Part shown: positions 32,618-41,605 of the stretch, piece after piece
Layout: every line of letters begins with the position of its first letter
How positions within the stretch are numbered: position 1 is the first letter of the stretch
Assembly: GCA_024434115.1 (NCBI GenBank)
Contig: QMIT01000003.1
Span: 531,282 to 595,281 of the forward strand
Reading direction: 5' to 3'
Length of the DNA stretch: 64,000 bases
DNA from: Chloroflexota bacterium
GTDB lineage: Bacteria; Chloroflexota; Anaerolineae; Aggregatilineales; J027
The notes under the pieces: generated by a model
The model's input: the letters and a program-made list of their open reading frames with translations, nothing else
Told to the model about the DNA's origin: nothing
The model's database searches: none
Program-made: the position numbers and the translations under genes

Positions 32618-34424
32618 TAGCTATTTCCTTTTCGAGTTCAGTTTCGATACGTGCCTGCATGTCATAAATCTGGCGATAGATGCCGTCTTGTTCAACCAAT
32701 TCATCGTGGATACCCCGCTGGACAATCCGGCCCTTGTCCAACACGAGAATCAGATCGGCATTCATGACACTTTGGATGCGGTGTGCGATGATAAACGTTG
32801 TGCGTGCCTCCATCAGATTTTGCAGAGCTTCTCGAATTTCGCCTTCGGTTTCCGTATCCACCGACGACGTAGCATCATCCAAGAGCAAAAGGCGAGGGTT
32901 TTTCAGCAAGGTGCGTGCAATGGCGACCCGTTGTTTTTGACCACCCGACAGCGTAACCCCACGCTCCCCCACCAGCGTTTGATAGCCTTTGGGGAAGGTC
33001 AAAATCACCTCATGGATGGCGGCGGCACGGGCGGCGGCTTCAACCTCTTCATCCGATACCTCACGCGACACGCCATAGGTGATGTTTTCGCGGATGGTAC
33101 GGGAGAACAAAAAGGGCTGCTGTTCCACAATGCCAATCTGGTCACGTAGGAATTCTTTGGAATACTCTTTAAGCTCAATGCCGTCCAGCGTAATTTTGCC
33201 GCTGGTGTATTCATAGAAACGTGGCAGCAGATTGACTACCGTCGTCTTGCCCGACCCCGTTGGCCCCATCAAAGCGACGGATTGACCGGGTTTCACCGCA
33301 AAACTAATGTTATGCAGCACGGCCACATCTTTATCGTATTCAAAACTCACATCATCAAATACGATTTCACCCTTAACCTCACCATGCGGTGCTTGGTTTA
33401 TGCCAGTCAGCAATTCACGGTCAGCCTTAATCATTTCCATCACACGCCCATACGACACAAGGCCAATGGACATCTGGGTAATCAATCGTCCCAGATTGCG
33501 GATGGGCCAAATCAGCCAGACCACCATACCCGCATAAGCCAAGTATGTGCCCAGTGAGATTTCACCATCAATTGCTAGGGTTGCCCCATAGATAAACCCA
33601 CCTAGCATCTGCAAGCTGCAAATGATGTCGGTGGTCGGCCAGAAATAGGCATGGTTGATGGTCAGCTTGCGCCCCCGCTTATACTTTTCAAAGTTTTCCT
33701 TCTCAAACTTATCCATCTCCCACTGTTGACGTGCAAAGGCTTTCACCACGCGCACCCCGGTGAGGTTTTCTTGGAGGATGGTTGAGAGTACCGACTCTTG
33801 TTCTTGGAACTTCTCATAGCTTTTTTCAATGCGCCGGAAGAAGAACACCGAGACGACCAGAATGGGCGGGATGACGACAACCGAGGCGAGTGCCAGCTTC
33901 CAATTTAGCAGGGCGATAGCGGTAAAATTGACTACAAACAGCAGCACGATGCGACCCGCGCCAATCGCTTGGTCAGCAAGGAACAGGCGCACCGCGTCCA
34001 CATCCGAGGTCGAACGCTGCAACAGATCACCCGTCTGATGTTTGTCGTGATACCTAAACGACAACCGCTGCACATGGTCAAACAGGAAATTCCGCAGACG
34101 CCGTGTGACTCCCTCGGCGGTGCGGGCGGCCCACTTCCCACTGAGGAAAGTAAACCCGCCTTCCATCAGCGCCAAGGCGACAAAGCCTACCGCTACGAGA
34201 CCGATAAATTCAAAATTGCGCTTTTCGAGTACATCGTCAATGAAATAGGCCAGCAGCAAAAACGTCAGCGTCTTAAAGATAGCGGCAAACCCCAATGCAA
34301 GGGTCGCACCGCCATAGAGGAGACGGAAGCCGGTCATCAGACGCCACAATGCTTTGAGGCGATTGTCCGACACGGTGGTTCTGAAATCAAAGGATGTAGA
34401 GGAGGGTAATGCGGTTGTAGCCAT
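32610..34424 (-). CDS. ABC exporter half-transporter, degenerate-site subunit
   Basis: A 604-aa ABC exporter subunit, first gene of the pair. The membrane domain covers about residues 30-330; the ATPase domain has Walker A GPTGSGKTT, intact signature LSGGQKQRVAIAR, and Walker B LLLLDDATSSVD, where the catalytic Glu is replaced by Asp. Together with the LSVGQ of the downstream subunit this makes one degenerate nucleotide site. The start is ATG 34424 in a 271-nt divergent region shared with the SH3/glycosidase gene. Co-translation is likely from the 8-nt overlap with the next gene. Confidence 0.94.
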   Translation of the reverse strand: MATTALPSSTSFDFRTTVSDNRLKALWRLMTGFRLLYGGATLALGFAAIFKTLTFLLLAYFIDDVLEKRNFEFIGLVAVGFVALALMEGGFTFLSGKWAARTAEGVTRRLRNFLFDHVQRLSFRYHDKHQTGDLLQRSTSDVDAVRLFLADQAIGAGRIVLLFVVNFTAIALLNWKLALASVVVIPPILVVSVFFFRRIEKSYEKFQEQESVLSTILQENLTGVRVVKAFARQQWEMDKFEKENFEKYKRGRKLTINHAYFWPTTDIICSLQMLGGFIYGATLAIDGEISLGTYLAYAGMVVWLIWPIRNLGRLITQMSIGLVSYGRVMEMIKADRELLTGINQAPHGEVKGEIVFDDVSFEYDKDVAVLHNISFAVKPGQSVALMGPTGSGKTTVVNLLPRFYEYTSGKITLDGIELKEYSKEFLRDQIGIVEQQPFLFSRTIRENITYGVSREVSDEEVEAAARAAAIHEVILTFPKGYQTLVGERGVTLSGGQKQRVAIARTLLKNPRLLLLDDATSSVDTETEGEIREALQNLMEARTTFIIAHRIQSVMNADLILVLDKGRIVQRGIHDELVEQDGIYRQIYDMQARIETELEKEIASV

Positions 34425-34617
34425 AGGGCGTGAACACTTTCCTGTTCAAGATTGAAAGACAGGGGAAACTGTATTCATTATACTCTAAAAAATTTCAAAG
34501 GATAGTCTGATAACAGTTTTTTCTCATTTTTAATCATTTTTAAAAGGTCATAAAAGGTCAATTTGGCGCATTGCCGCTTTTCACCCCACCGACTAAACAC
34601 AATCCGCAAAATGGCTC

Positions 34618-34623
34618 TATAAT
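34618..34623 (+). promoter_or_regulatory. Perfect -10 box in the divergent intergenic region
   Basis: TATAAT lies 73 nt before the SH3/glycosidase start. No convincing -35 box is present at 16-18 nt, so the promoter call is tentative. Confidence 0.35.
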
Positions 34624-34695
34624 TTGAGAGGACTAGCAACCGCTATAGAACAAATATTTCTGATAATTGTACATTTGAGCAATGGATAAGGCAAC

Positions 34696-35757
34696 ATGGC
34701 AAACGAAACCTGTTTTGCAATCATCCGCCCTACCGATACCACCGCCACCAGTTTTAATGTTCGCAACGGCCCCGGCACAGGCTACGCAGTTTTATTTTCT
34801 GCCCCCGTCAATCAAACCGTTCTCACCATCTTGGATGTCAAAAAGGATGAAGGGGGTACGGCGACCAATGGCAAAGTCCATCAGTGGTTTAATTTGCGCT
34901 TCCCCGATAATCGCACCGGGTGGGTACGCGATGACGGCGTAGCGATTTATGGCGATTGTGCCGCCTATGGGTATGGACTTGTCGCGTTTAGTGCCTTCGC
35001 CCTGACCCGCAGCGAATCCAGCGAACCCGACAAGCCTACCCCGCCGCCCAACGACCTTCAGCGCATCCAAAAAGCCGCCTATGCCATCACCGGGGCATTC
35101 GAGGGTAGCGGATATGCCGCCTTCAACAATTATGATGCGGGGATTGTCAGTTACGGTCTTTTCCAATTCACACTAGCATCCAGCAGTCTCGAAACCGTGC
35201 TGCGTCGCTATTGGGCACTCTCCAATGGTCGGGTCGCCGATTCATTGAAAGTCTATGAACAGGCCGTCGTCCGCAAAGACCAAGCCCTCCGTAATGACGA
35301 GCGCTTTAAAAACCTGCTCATCAAGGCCGCCGAAGAAAAAGAGATGCGTGAAGCCCAAAACGCCGTCGCCACCGAAAAATATTGGGATGCGGTCTATGTC
35401 GGGTATGTCCAGCCGCGTGAATTAAAGCTGCCCCTCACATTGGCCCTGTTGTTTGATATGGGCATTAATTTTGGCCCCAATCATTCTTTTGTGCGCCTCG
35501 CCGAGCAGCAGTTGGGTGTGCCATCCCGTTCCAAGCCCGGTCAAAATGGCATTACCGAGGAGCAGTTGACCATACGAGTCGCCGAACTCCGCCGTGATTC
35601 GCATTACAAACAAGCCGCCGCCCAAAATTTACCCGGTCTGCGCGTGCGGGGTGATTTCTGGTTGAGCCTCTGCACACGTGGGGATTGGAATTTGCAGGGC
35701 GATAACAACGGCAACGTCAATGTGAATGGGCGGATTGTGCAGGTGCGGAATCCGTGA
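34696..35757 (+). CDS. SH3-like domain plus chitosanase/lysozyme-superfamily hydrolase
   Basis: A 353-aa protein. Residues about 15-90 look like a bacterial SH3 domain (SFNVRNGPGTGYAVLF, WFNLRFPDNRTGWVRDDG). After a Pro-rich linker (DKPTPPPN, about 114-121), residues 125-330 resemble the GH46 chitosanase/lysozyme-like fold: ITGAFEGSG with a candidate catalytic Glu, NNYDAGIVSYGLFQFTLAS, then LALLFDMGINFGPNHSF. The expected substrate is peptidoglycan or another amino-sugar polymer. There is no signal peptide, so export would need another route. Its stop overlaps the start of the first of two small paralogues (GTGA), suggesting coupled expression and possibly a toxin-immunity relation. Confidence 0.75.
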   Translation: MANETCFAIIRPTDTTATSFNVRNGPGTGYAVLFSAPVNQTVLTILDVKKDEGGTATNGKVHQWFNLRFPDNRTGWVRDDGVAIYGDCAAYGYGLVAFSAFALTRSESSEPDKPTPPPNDLQRIQKAAYAITGAFEGSGYAAFNNYDAGIVSYGLFQFTLASSSLETVLRRYWALSNGRVADSLKVYEQAVVRKDQALRNDERFKNLLIKAAEEKEMREAQNAVATEKYWDAVYVGYVQPRELKLPLTLALLFDMGINFGPNHSFVRLAEQQLGVPSRSKPGQNGITEEQLTIRVAELRRDSHYKQAAAQNLPGLRVRGDFWLSLCTRGDWNLQGDNNGNVNVNGRIVQVRNP

Positions 35758-36086
35758 CGAACAAACAAATTATCGAAAAACTACTGGAAAGTCTAGAGGA
35801 AGTTCGTCAACGTCCTAGACTTTTCTTTGGAGAGGATGTACCGCCTGTTCTCCATTTTCTCTGGGGATTTAAACTTGCATGTGAAGCGGCGGAAATTGAT
35901 AAAAGCTATCAAGATATGTATATAAAAATCCAGATGGAGCGAAATTGGCAAATTAATAATGCGCTTCATCCGGTAGTTCTGATGGCACGTCAAGGGCTTG
36001 CAAAAGATGCGATTATTCAAGAAGCCCTTACCCTAGAACTCGAAACATGGAAACGCCTACTCGCCGAGTTATCCAACAATGAATAG
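35754..36086 (+). CDS. Small cytosolic protein, paralogue A (candidate immunity protein)
   Basis: A 110-aa all-alpha-looking protein starting at GTG 35754, which overlaps the stop of the hydrolase gene. It carries a pattern common in small uncharacterised proteins, here VRQRPRLFFG followed by a hydrophobic helix (PVLHFLWGFKLACEA), and ends in LELETWKRLLAELSNNE. I do not recognise a named family. The next gene encodes a homologue with an almost identical C-terminal DNA segment. It is AT-richer than the window average. A tandem pair of small cytosolic proteins behind a hydrolase resembles immunity genes, but this is inference. Confidence 0.65.
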   Translation: MTNKQIIEKLLESLEEVRQRPRLFFGEDVPPVLHFLWGFKLACEAAEIDKSYQDMYIKIQMERNWQINNALHPVVLMARQGLAKDAIIQEALTLELETWKRLLAELSNNE

Positions 36087-36119
36087 CATGGCCGGGCGTA
36101 TCTTGGAGGTACAGCATCC

Positions 36120-36455
36120 ATGACTCAACGTGAGCAATTTGAGAAAATAATCGGAACATTGGAGCATGTTCAGAAACGACCTTATATGTATATCAGTGTT
36201 CAGTCGCATCCCGTTCTGAATTTTATCCACACTTTTAATCTCGTATGTCATCTACTGGAAGCTGTTCAGGGAGACAAATTTCAAGAGAAATATAACCAAA
36301 TCATAGTTGAGCGAGGGTGGGAACGTAGCTCGATGCATCCAGTATCACAAATGGAAGCCCAAAATATGGATTTTGATGAAATTATCACCGAAGCCCTTGC
36401 CCTAGAACTCGAAACGTGGAAACGCCTACTCGCTGAGTTGCCCGATAATGAATAA
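36120..36455 (+). CDS. Small cytosolic protein, paralogue B (candidate immunity protein)
   Basis: A 111-aa homologue of the preceding product: VQKRPYMYIS, the helix PVLNFIHTFNLVCHLLE, VERGWERSSMHPV, and the near-identical end LELETWKRLLAELPDNE. The last about 60 bp of the two genes match almost exactly, while the 5' parts have diverged, so the pair arose by tandem duplication with conversion at the 3' end. GGAGG lies 11 nt before ATG 36120. Function unknown; see paralogue A. Confidence 0.65.
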   Translation: MTQREQFEKIIGTLEHVQKRPYMYISVQSHPVLNFIHTFNLVCHLLEAVQGDKFQEKYNQIIVERGWERSSMHPVSQMEAQNMDFDEIITEALALELETWKRLLAELPDNE

Positions 36456-36473
36456 TAATTCGGAGAGAGGCTT

Positions 36474-37389
36474 ATGATTATTCGTATCTCAAAAATTTCC
36501 TTTTGCGTCCTCTCGGTAATACTAATGGCGTTTTTGGGGAGAGGTAACAATCATAACGTTGCATTCTCTCAAATTTCGACCCCGACCCCATCAATCTTGG
36601 ATTCGGAACCACAGGTTTTTTATGATGAAAAAGGGATTCCTATGGTTTTTGTTCCAAGTGGCACCTTCGTCATGGGCTTCACCAATGAAGAGCAATTTGA
36701 ACTCTGCAAAAGCCTAAGACCAGATGATGTCAATTATCCGTGCCCTAGAGAAGTTCAAGATGTGTTGGCACCCATAACAGTCTCTGTCGAAAGTTTCTAT
36801 CTTGATCAATTTGAGGTTTCCATTGAAGCCTATATAGAATGTGTACAGGCAGATGTGTGCATAACTGATCCGTCGCCTAACCAGCCACCAGAACCCACGA
36901 CTCTTCCTATTAGGCTTGTGAATTATTATTGACGCCGCTGTCTACTGTGCGTGGCGAGATGGCCGATTGCCCACTGAAGCAGAATGGGAGTATGCAGCGC
37001 GTGGGCCTCAAGGGTTAATATTTCCATGGGGGAATGAATTTGACGGCAACAGGGTCAATTTCTGTGACGTAAATTGCCCTTCTTCAAACGTTGCTAACTA
37101 CCTATGGGACGACGGGTACTCTGAGACTGCTCCTATTGATACATTGCCAGAAGGTCAAAGTTGGGTAGGTGCTTATCACATGACAGGAAATTTAGCTGAA
37201 TGGACTTCAACACGTATATGGAGCGATAACCGAAATTTTCGGTTAGTAGATTTTAGAGTAGTAAAAGGCGGAGCATATTTAGCATTTGCATATCATACTG
37301 CTGGCTGGACGAGAACAGTGGCGCAAGCAGAGTTTGGTCAGGTCGCATTCAGTTTTCGTTGTGTCAGAACATCAAATCCGCAATCCTAA
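36474..37389 (+). pseudogene. Frameshifted secreted SUMF1/FGE-fold protein
   Basis: The first frame (36474-36932, 152 aa) has a signal peptide (ISFCVLSVILMAFLG) and the start of a formylglycine-generating-enzyme fold: VFVPSGTFVMG, then FYLDQFEVS. It stops just after RLVNYY. A second frame continues without loss as DAAVYCAWRDGRLPTEAEWE, PWGNEFDGNRVNFCD, MTGNLAEW and FSFRCVRTS to 37389. In intact members the junction reads N-x-x-x-D-A-x-x-Y-C-x-W, so one extra T near 36931 (TATTATTGACGCC) explains the break. It could be a real inactivating mutation or a sequencing error. GAGAGG precedes ATG 36474. The region is AT-rich. Confidence 0.85.
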
Positions 37390-37445
37390 AACTTGGTAGG
37401 TTATTTAGTGTGATTTTAGACTTTTAGTTAGGAAGTAAATGCCCT

Positions 37446-38573
37446 TTGCGTGACCAATTTCTCCTCGACCCCACCGTGACCTTTCTCAATCATGGCTCGT
37501 TTGGGGCGTGTCCAAAACCCGTTTTTGAAACCTATCAACGCTGGCAATGGGAACTCGAACGCCAACCCGTCGAATTTTTGGGACGGCGCTTCGATAGTTT
37601 AATGGATCAGGCCCGTGCCCGTCTCGCCGATTATCTCCATGCCCCCGCCGACAGCCTAATTTTTGTCCCCAACGCCACCGCCGGGGTCAACACCGTCGCC
37701 CGTTCGCTGAATTTACAGCCGGGGGACGAAATTTTGACCACCGACCATGAATATGGGGCCTGTGATCTGACATGGCAGTTCGTGTGCCGCCAAACTGGGG
37801 CAATCTATATCCACCACCCGATCCCATTGCCCGTCACCACCCATGCGGATTTTGTCGAATCTTTTTGGAGTGCCGTCACCCCGCGCACCCGTGTCATCTT
37901 TATCAGCCACATTACCTCCCCAACCGCCTTAACTTTCCCGGTAGCCGAAATCTGCCATCGCGCCCGTGCAGCGGGTATCCTGACCATCGTAGACGGCGCA
38001 CATGCCCCCAGCCAAATTCCGCTGGATTTAGCGACCATCGGCGCGGATGCCTACACGGGGAATTGTCATAAATGGCTGTGTGCCCCCAAAGGTGCAGCAT
38101 TTTTGGTGGTACGTCCCGCCCTGCATGACCAAATCAATCCTCTCATCGTCAGTTGGGGCGATATGAATGAGACCCTGACTTTCGTAAACCGTAATCAATG
38201 GCAGGGCACACGCGAACCCTCGGCGTTTTTGTCCGTCCCCGCCGCAATTGATTTTCAGCAGGAACACGATTGGAATGCGGTACGCCTGCGCTGTCACCAA
38301 ATGGCAAGCGACATGCGAGGCCGCCTAGCTGGATTATTTGGCCTCCCTCCCATCTGCCCCGATTCGCCGGACTGGTTCGCCCAAATGATTACCGTCCCGC
38401 TGCCTCCCTGCGATCCCGCTGTCCTAAAAACCCGTCTGTATGACGAATTTCGCGTCGAAGTGCCGATTGTGACGTGGGGCGGTAATCAATACGTCCGCGT
38501 TTCGTTTCAGGGTTATAACACCCCCGCCGACGCTGATGCCCTTGTCCATGCCCTGCAAAAAATCCTATGTTGA
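37446..38573 (+). CDS. PLP-dependent class V aminotransferase, isopenicillin-N-epimerase-like
   Basis: A 375-aa fold-type I PLP enzyme. It begins with the family hallmark FLLDPTVTFLNHGSFGACPK, has the phosphate-binding FVPNATAGVNTVARS, the Asp of VDGAHAPSQIP and the Schiff-base Lys in TGNCHKWLCAPKGA. Relatives include isopenicillin N epimerase and ergothioneine C-S lyase EgtE; the reaction here cannot be fixed, and desulfurase, epimerase or lyase are all possible. The start is TTG 37446, with AGGA about 12 nt upstream; the ATG at 37439 is in another frame. The stop overlaps the following kinase gene by 7 nt, so the two probably act together. Confidence 0.88.
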   Translation: MRDQFLLDPTVTFLNHGSFGACPKPVFETYQRWQWELERQPVEFLGRRFDSLMDQARARLADYLHAPADSLIFVPNATAGVNTVARSLNLQPGDEILTTDHEYGACDLTWQFVCRQTGAIYIHHPIPLPVTTHADFVESFWSAVTPRTRVIFISHITSPTALTFPVAEICHRARAAGILTIVDGAHAPSQIPLDLATIGADAYTGNCHKWLCAPKGAAFLVVRPALHDQINPLIVSWGDMNETLTFVNRNQWQGTREPSAFLSVPAAIDFQQEHDWNAVRLRCHQMASDMRGRLAGLFGLPPICPDSPDWFAQMITVPLPPCDPAVLKTRLYDEFRVEVPIVTWGGNQYVRVSFQGYNTPADADALVHALQKILC

Positions 38574-39454
38574 CAACCGAACCCTTTGAACGCCTCGTCC
38601 AAAAAATGGATTCCCACAGCCGTCTGGTGCGTGCATGGCCTTTGACGGGTGGCGTCTCGGCACAAATCGTGGCGATTGAGATGGCCCACGCCGATGGTCA
38701 AACCCAAAAAATGATCGTCCGGCTGCATGGGGAAATAGACCGCCAGCAAAATCCACAGGTCGCCGCCGATGAATTTAAACTTTTGCAGCATCTCAAATCA
38801 GCCGGATTAGCCGTGCCCGCCCCCTATTATCTGGACACCTCCTGCGAGATTTTCCCCATTCCTTACCTTGTGATCGAATTTGTAGAGGGGGCAACCGATT
38901 TCGCGCCCAAAAATTTACCGGGCTATCTGCGCCAAATCGCCACCCATCTCGCCCAAATTCATCAACTGCCCGCTGCCGATTTCGACTTTCTGCCCCGTCA
39001 AGCCGACAATAAATTCAAGCAGCGTCCCGCAAAAATGGATGATTCCATCGGCGAGGGCCGGATTCGAGACGTTTTAGAGTCGGTCTGGCCTTTAACCCAG
39101 CACAACCCATCCGTCCTGCTGCATGGCGATTTTTGGCCCGGAAATCTGTTGTGGCGTGGGAGTCAAGTGATGGCAATTATTGATTGGGAAGATGCCCGTA
39201 CCGGCGATCCATTAGCTGATCTTGCCAACAGCCGCCTCGAAATTTTATGGGCATTCGGTGTTGAGGCCATGTTGGAATTTACGCAGATATATCAATCTTT
39301 GATAACGCTTGATTACACTAACCTGCCCTATTGGGATTTATGCGCCGCGCTCCGTCCGGCTTTCAAAATTCCCGAATGGGCCACTGATGAAGCCGCCGAA
39401 AAACGGATGCGCGAACGGCATAGGTGGTTCGTCGCCCAAGCCATTGAGAAGTGA
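38567..39454 (+). CDS. Aminoglycoside-phosphotransferase-family (APH) kinase
   Basis: A 295-aa small-molecule kinase. It shows the N-lobe start LTGGVSAQIVAIEM, the hinge IEFVEGAT, the catalytic loop LLHGDFWPGNLLWRG with Asp and Asn, and IIDWEDARTGDPLADLA with the metal-binding Asp. It would phosphorylate a hydroxyl on a small substrate; the substrate is not necessarily an antibiotic, since homoserine, choline and thiamine kinases share the fold. It overlaps the PLP enzyme gene by 7 nt and ends 22 nt from the convergent Ser/Thr kinase gene. Confidence 0.88.
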   Translation: MLTTEPFERLVQKMDSHSRLVRAWPLTGGVSAQIVAIEMAHADGQTQKMIVRLHGEIDRQQNPQVAADEFKLLQHLKSAGLAVPAPYYLDTSCEIFPIPYLVIEFVEGATDFAPKNLPGYLRQIATHLAQIHQLPAADFDFLPRQADNKFKQRPAKMDDSIGEGRIRDVLESVWPLTQHNPSVLLHGDFWPGNLLWRGSQVMAIIDWEDARTGDPLADLANSRLEILWAFGVEAMLEFTQIYQSLITLDYTNLPYWDLCAALRPAFKIPEWATDEAAEKRMRERHRWFVAQAIEK

Positions 39455-39476
39455 TTGGGCGGGCGTTAGATCATTA

Positions 39477-41276
39477 TCATTGTCCCGGCGGCGGTGGTGG
39501 AGTTGGCACGATTGGCATATTTTCCACACATCCCGCTGTTGCTTCAACATCCCCGCTGAACACCCATAATCCGGGCGCGTTCACATTTTGAATGGCATTT
39601 TCCCCCAAAAGCCACCATCTTTGCCCTGTCGAATCGTTGGCCTGCCCGCGAACCGGATAATCATGACCGCTTTCTAGGGACGTAATCGGCGGCATTTCGA
39701 GTCTCAAATCCTGACGCACAGACACATCCTCGCGTTCCGTCGAAATGGTACAGGTAGCCAACATAGGAGTGGCAATCAGCGTGCGTGTAGCGGTTGGGCT
39801 AGGGCGGGGCGTTGAGGTGCGGGTGGCTCGCCGCGTCGGAGTAGAGGTAAAAGTTGCCGAAGCAGTAAATGTGCTGCTGGCAGTGAATGTGGCCGTTGCC
39901 GAAAGGGCCAAAATCGTCTGTTCAACATGTGCCGTTTCCTGCGCGATAGCCGCCATCTCAAAGCTGATAGTCGCCTCTTCATTAAGAGTCGCTTGGGCAA
40001 ACTGTGTCTCGGTTTGTTGTGCATCGAGCCGGGCCTGTGCGATTTCACGGGCCGTCAAGGTGTTGGTTGGCGAGGGCGTACTACTCGATGTCTCGGTTGG
40101 GCTGGGGGTCGTCGTGGGTGATGGCGGCACGTCAGTAGGCGTCGAACTTGCTGAAATATTCGACTCAGCCTTGCCGCCGTTATCATCATCTTGATTAGAT
40201 AAAAACCAAATCAACGCCACAAAAATCAGCAGCATCGCCGCCACCCCCGCCCATGTAAGCTGTGCGGCGCGATGATGCGAAATGCGGGCAACTTTGGTCA
40301 CAGGGGCTTCCATTGGCGTCGTCGCCACTGGACTTGCCGTTTGGGGTATGGCGGGCGGCGTAAAGGTGACAATCGGCATGGAGGGCAGCGAGGAAATGTT
40401 AAGGACAAAAAAGCCCGACGCTTCCATCGGAGGCAGGCTTTGACTTGCTTCCTCCAATTTACGCGCAAATTCCGAAACCGAGGCATAACGATCTGCTGGA
40501 TTTTTCTCCAATACCTTTGCCAATACATCCTGTACGGTCTTGGGTAAATCGGCCCGCAGGTTGAGGATTGGTGGTGGTGGGGTATACAAATGGTCGTGCA
40601 TCAGTTGAAACGGCGTGTCGCCACTAAATGGCGTTTGTCCGGTTAGCAGCGCATAGACAATCACCCCCAGAGCATATTGGTCGGCGGCGGGTCCAACTTT
40701 AGCACTCTGCCATTGTTCGGGGGCCATATACATCGGCGTGCCAAGCAGGGTGTTTTGCGTAGTTAGACCGACACTCGCTTCACTCAACCGCGCCAAGCCA
40801 AAATCCACCAAAAACGACATACCACTTTCATTAAACATCACATTATTAGGTTTGATGTCGCGGTGAATGACGTTGCGTTGATGGGCATAATCCAATGCGT
40901 CCGCCAATTCGCGGGTGATTTGTGCCACTTCGGTCAAGGTGGGTAATGCGCCATTGTGTTCAACGCGGTACGCCATGCGATCTGCCAACGAACCACCCGT
41001 CAACAGGCGCATCACGACATAACTGAGGCCGTTTTGTGTACCATAATCATAGATGGGGACGATATGCGGATGTTCAAGGCTTGCGGCGGTCTGCGCCTCA
41101 CGTACAAAACGTTCGAGTGCGCCGGGCTGCGAGATAATTTGGGGCAGCAGAACCTTGATGGCGACTTCGCGTTTTAGCGCGGCGTGATACCCCCGGTAGA
41201 CCGTGCCCATACCGCCTTCACCGAGGAGCGACTTGAGTTCATACTGACCCAGCGTCTGGCCCACCAGATGTTGCAT
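39477..41276 (-). CDS. Transmembrane Ser/Thr protein kinase (PknB-like)
   Basis: A 599-aa Hanks-type kinase. The cytoplasmic kinase domain spans about residues 12-270: LGEGGMGTVYRG, Lys41 in VAIKVLL, catalytic loop VIHRDIKPNNVMF, DFGLARLSE, and GTPMYMAPEQW. A membrane helix (AGVAAMLLIFVALIWFLS, about 345-362) leads to an outside part made of a Ser/Thr/Pro-rich stretch, an Ala/Glu/Gln-rich probable coiled coil (ARLDAQQTETQFAQATLNEE), more low-complexity SPTATRT-type sequence, and a C-terminal SH3-like globule with CTISTEREDVSVRQ. The outside region probably senses the envelope. An FHA protein is encoded at 42343-42816 and may read its phosphorylation. Confidence 0.94.
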   Translation of the reverse strand: MQHLVGQTLGQYELKSLLGEGGMGTVYRGYHAALKREVAIKVLLPQIISQPGALERFVREAQTAASLEHPHIVPIYDYGTQNGLSYVVMRLLTGGSLADRMAYRVEHNGALPTLTEVAQITRELADALDYAHQRNVIHRDIKPNNVMFNESGMSFLVDFGLARLSEASVGLTTQNTLLGTPMYMAPEQWQSAKVGPAADQYALGVIVYALLTGQTPFSGDTPFQLMHDHLYTPPPPILNLRADLPKTVQDVLAKVLEKNPADRYASVSEFARKLEEASQSLPPMEASGFFVLNISSLPSMPIVTFTPPAIPQTASPVATTPMEAPVTKVARISHHRAAQLTWAGVAAMLLIFVALIWFLSNQDDDNGGKAESNISASSTPTDVPPSPTTTPSPTETSSSTPSPTNTLTAREIAQARLDAQQTETQFAQATLNEEATISFEMAAIAQETAHVEQTILALSATATFTASSTFTASATFTSTPTRRATRTSTPRPSPTATRTLIATPMLATCTISTEREDVSVRQDLRLEMPPITSLESGHDYPVRGQANDSTGQRWWLLGENAIQNVNAPGLWVFSGDVEATAGCVENMPIVPTPPPPPGQ

Positions 41277-41605
41277 TCTATTGTCTCCTGCGTGGTGTGA
41301 TGATGATGGAATTATAGTGGTTCTGATGTCACGTGCAAGCGAGGAGGGAAACGCCTATAGCGATGCTCATCTTGGTTAACCCGCCTTTCCAGCCAAATTT
41401 AGCATGACAGCTTTAAGGCTAGGTCAGTAATTGGCAAAAGCGCTTGGAGAATGTCTACCCAGTCATCCACGCCTTCGTAGGGACGTGGCACGCTACGTCC
41501 GTACTAAAGAGCCTAAGTGATGAATTTTTGCAGACTGGCCGAAACTGAATTCCCATTCAAACCTTTTGCTCCCCCTCTCCACTGCGTAGCGAGGGGGTTG
41601 GGGGG
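41277..41605. repeat. Gene-free stretch with REP-like palindromes
   Basis: No gene is visible in these 329 bp between the kinase and lipB. It holds an imperfect palindrome GGACGTGGCACGCTACGTCC (41481-41500) flanked by GTA/TAC, and a longer inverted repeat CCCCCTC(N)GAGGGGG around 41571-41597 just past the lipB stop. Both are of the kind found as dispersed intergenic repeats in Chloroflexota; only one copy of each is seen here. The second could also end lipB transcription, though it lacks a T run. Confidence 0.5.

Noticed and set aside
38567-39454. Antibiotic-resistance gene
   Set aside because: The APH fold is shared by many metabolic kinases; nothing here points to an antibiotic substrate.
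39740-40190. 149-aa plus-strand frame with Val/Ala repeats
   Set aside because: Antisense to the Pro/Thr/Ala-rich linker of the Ser/Thr kinase; low complexity explains it.
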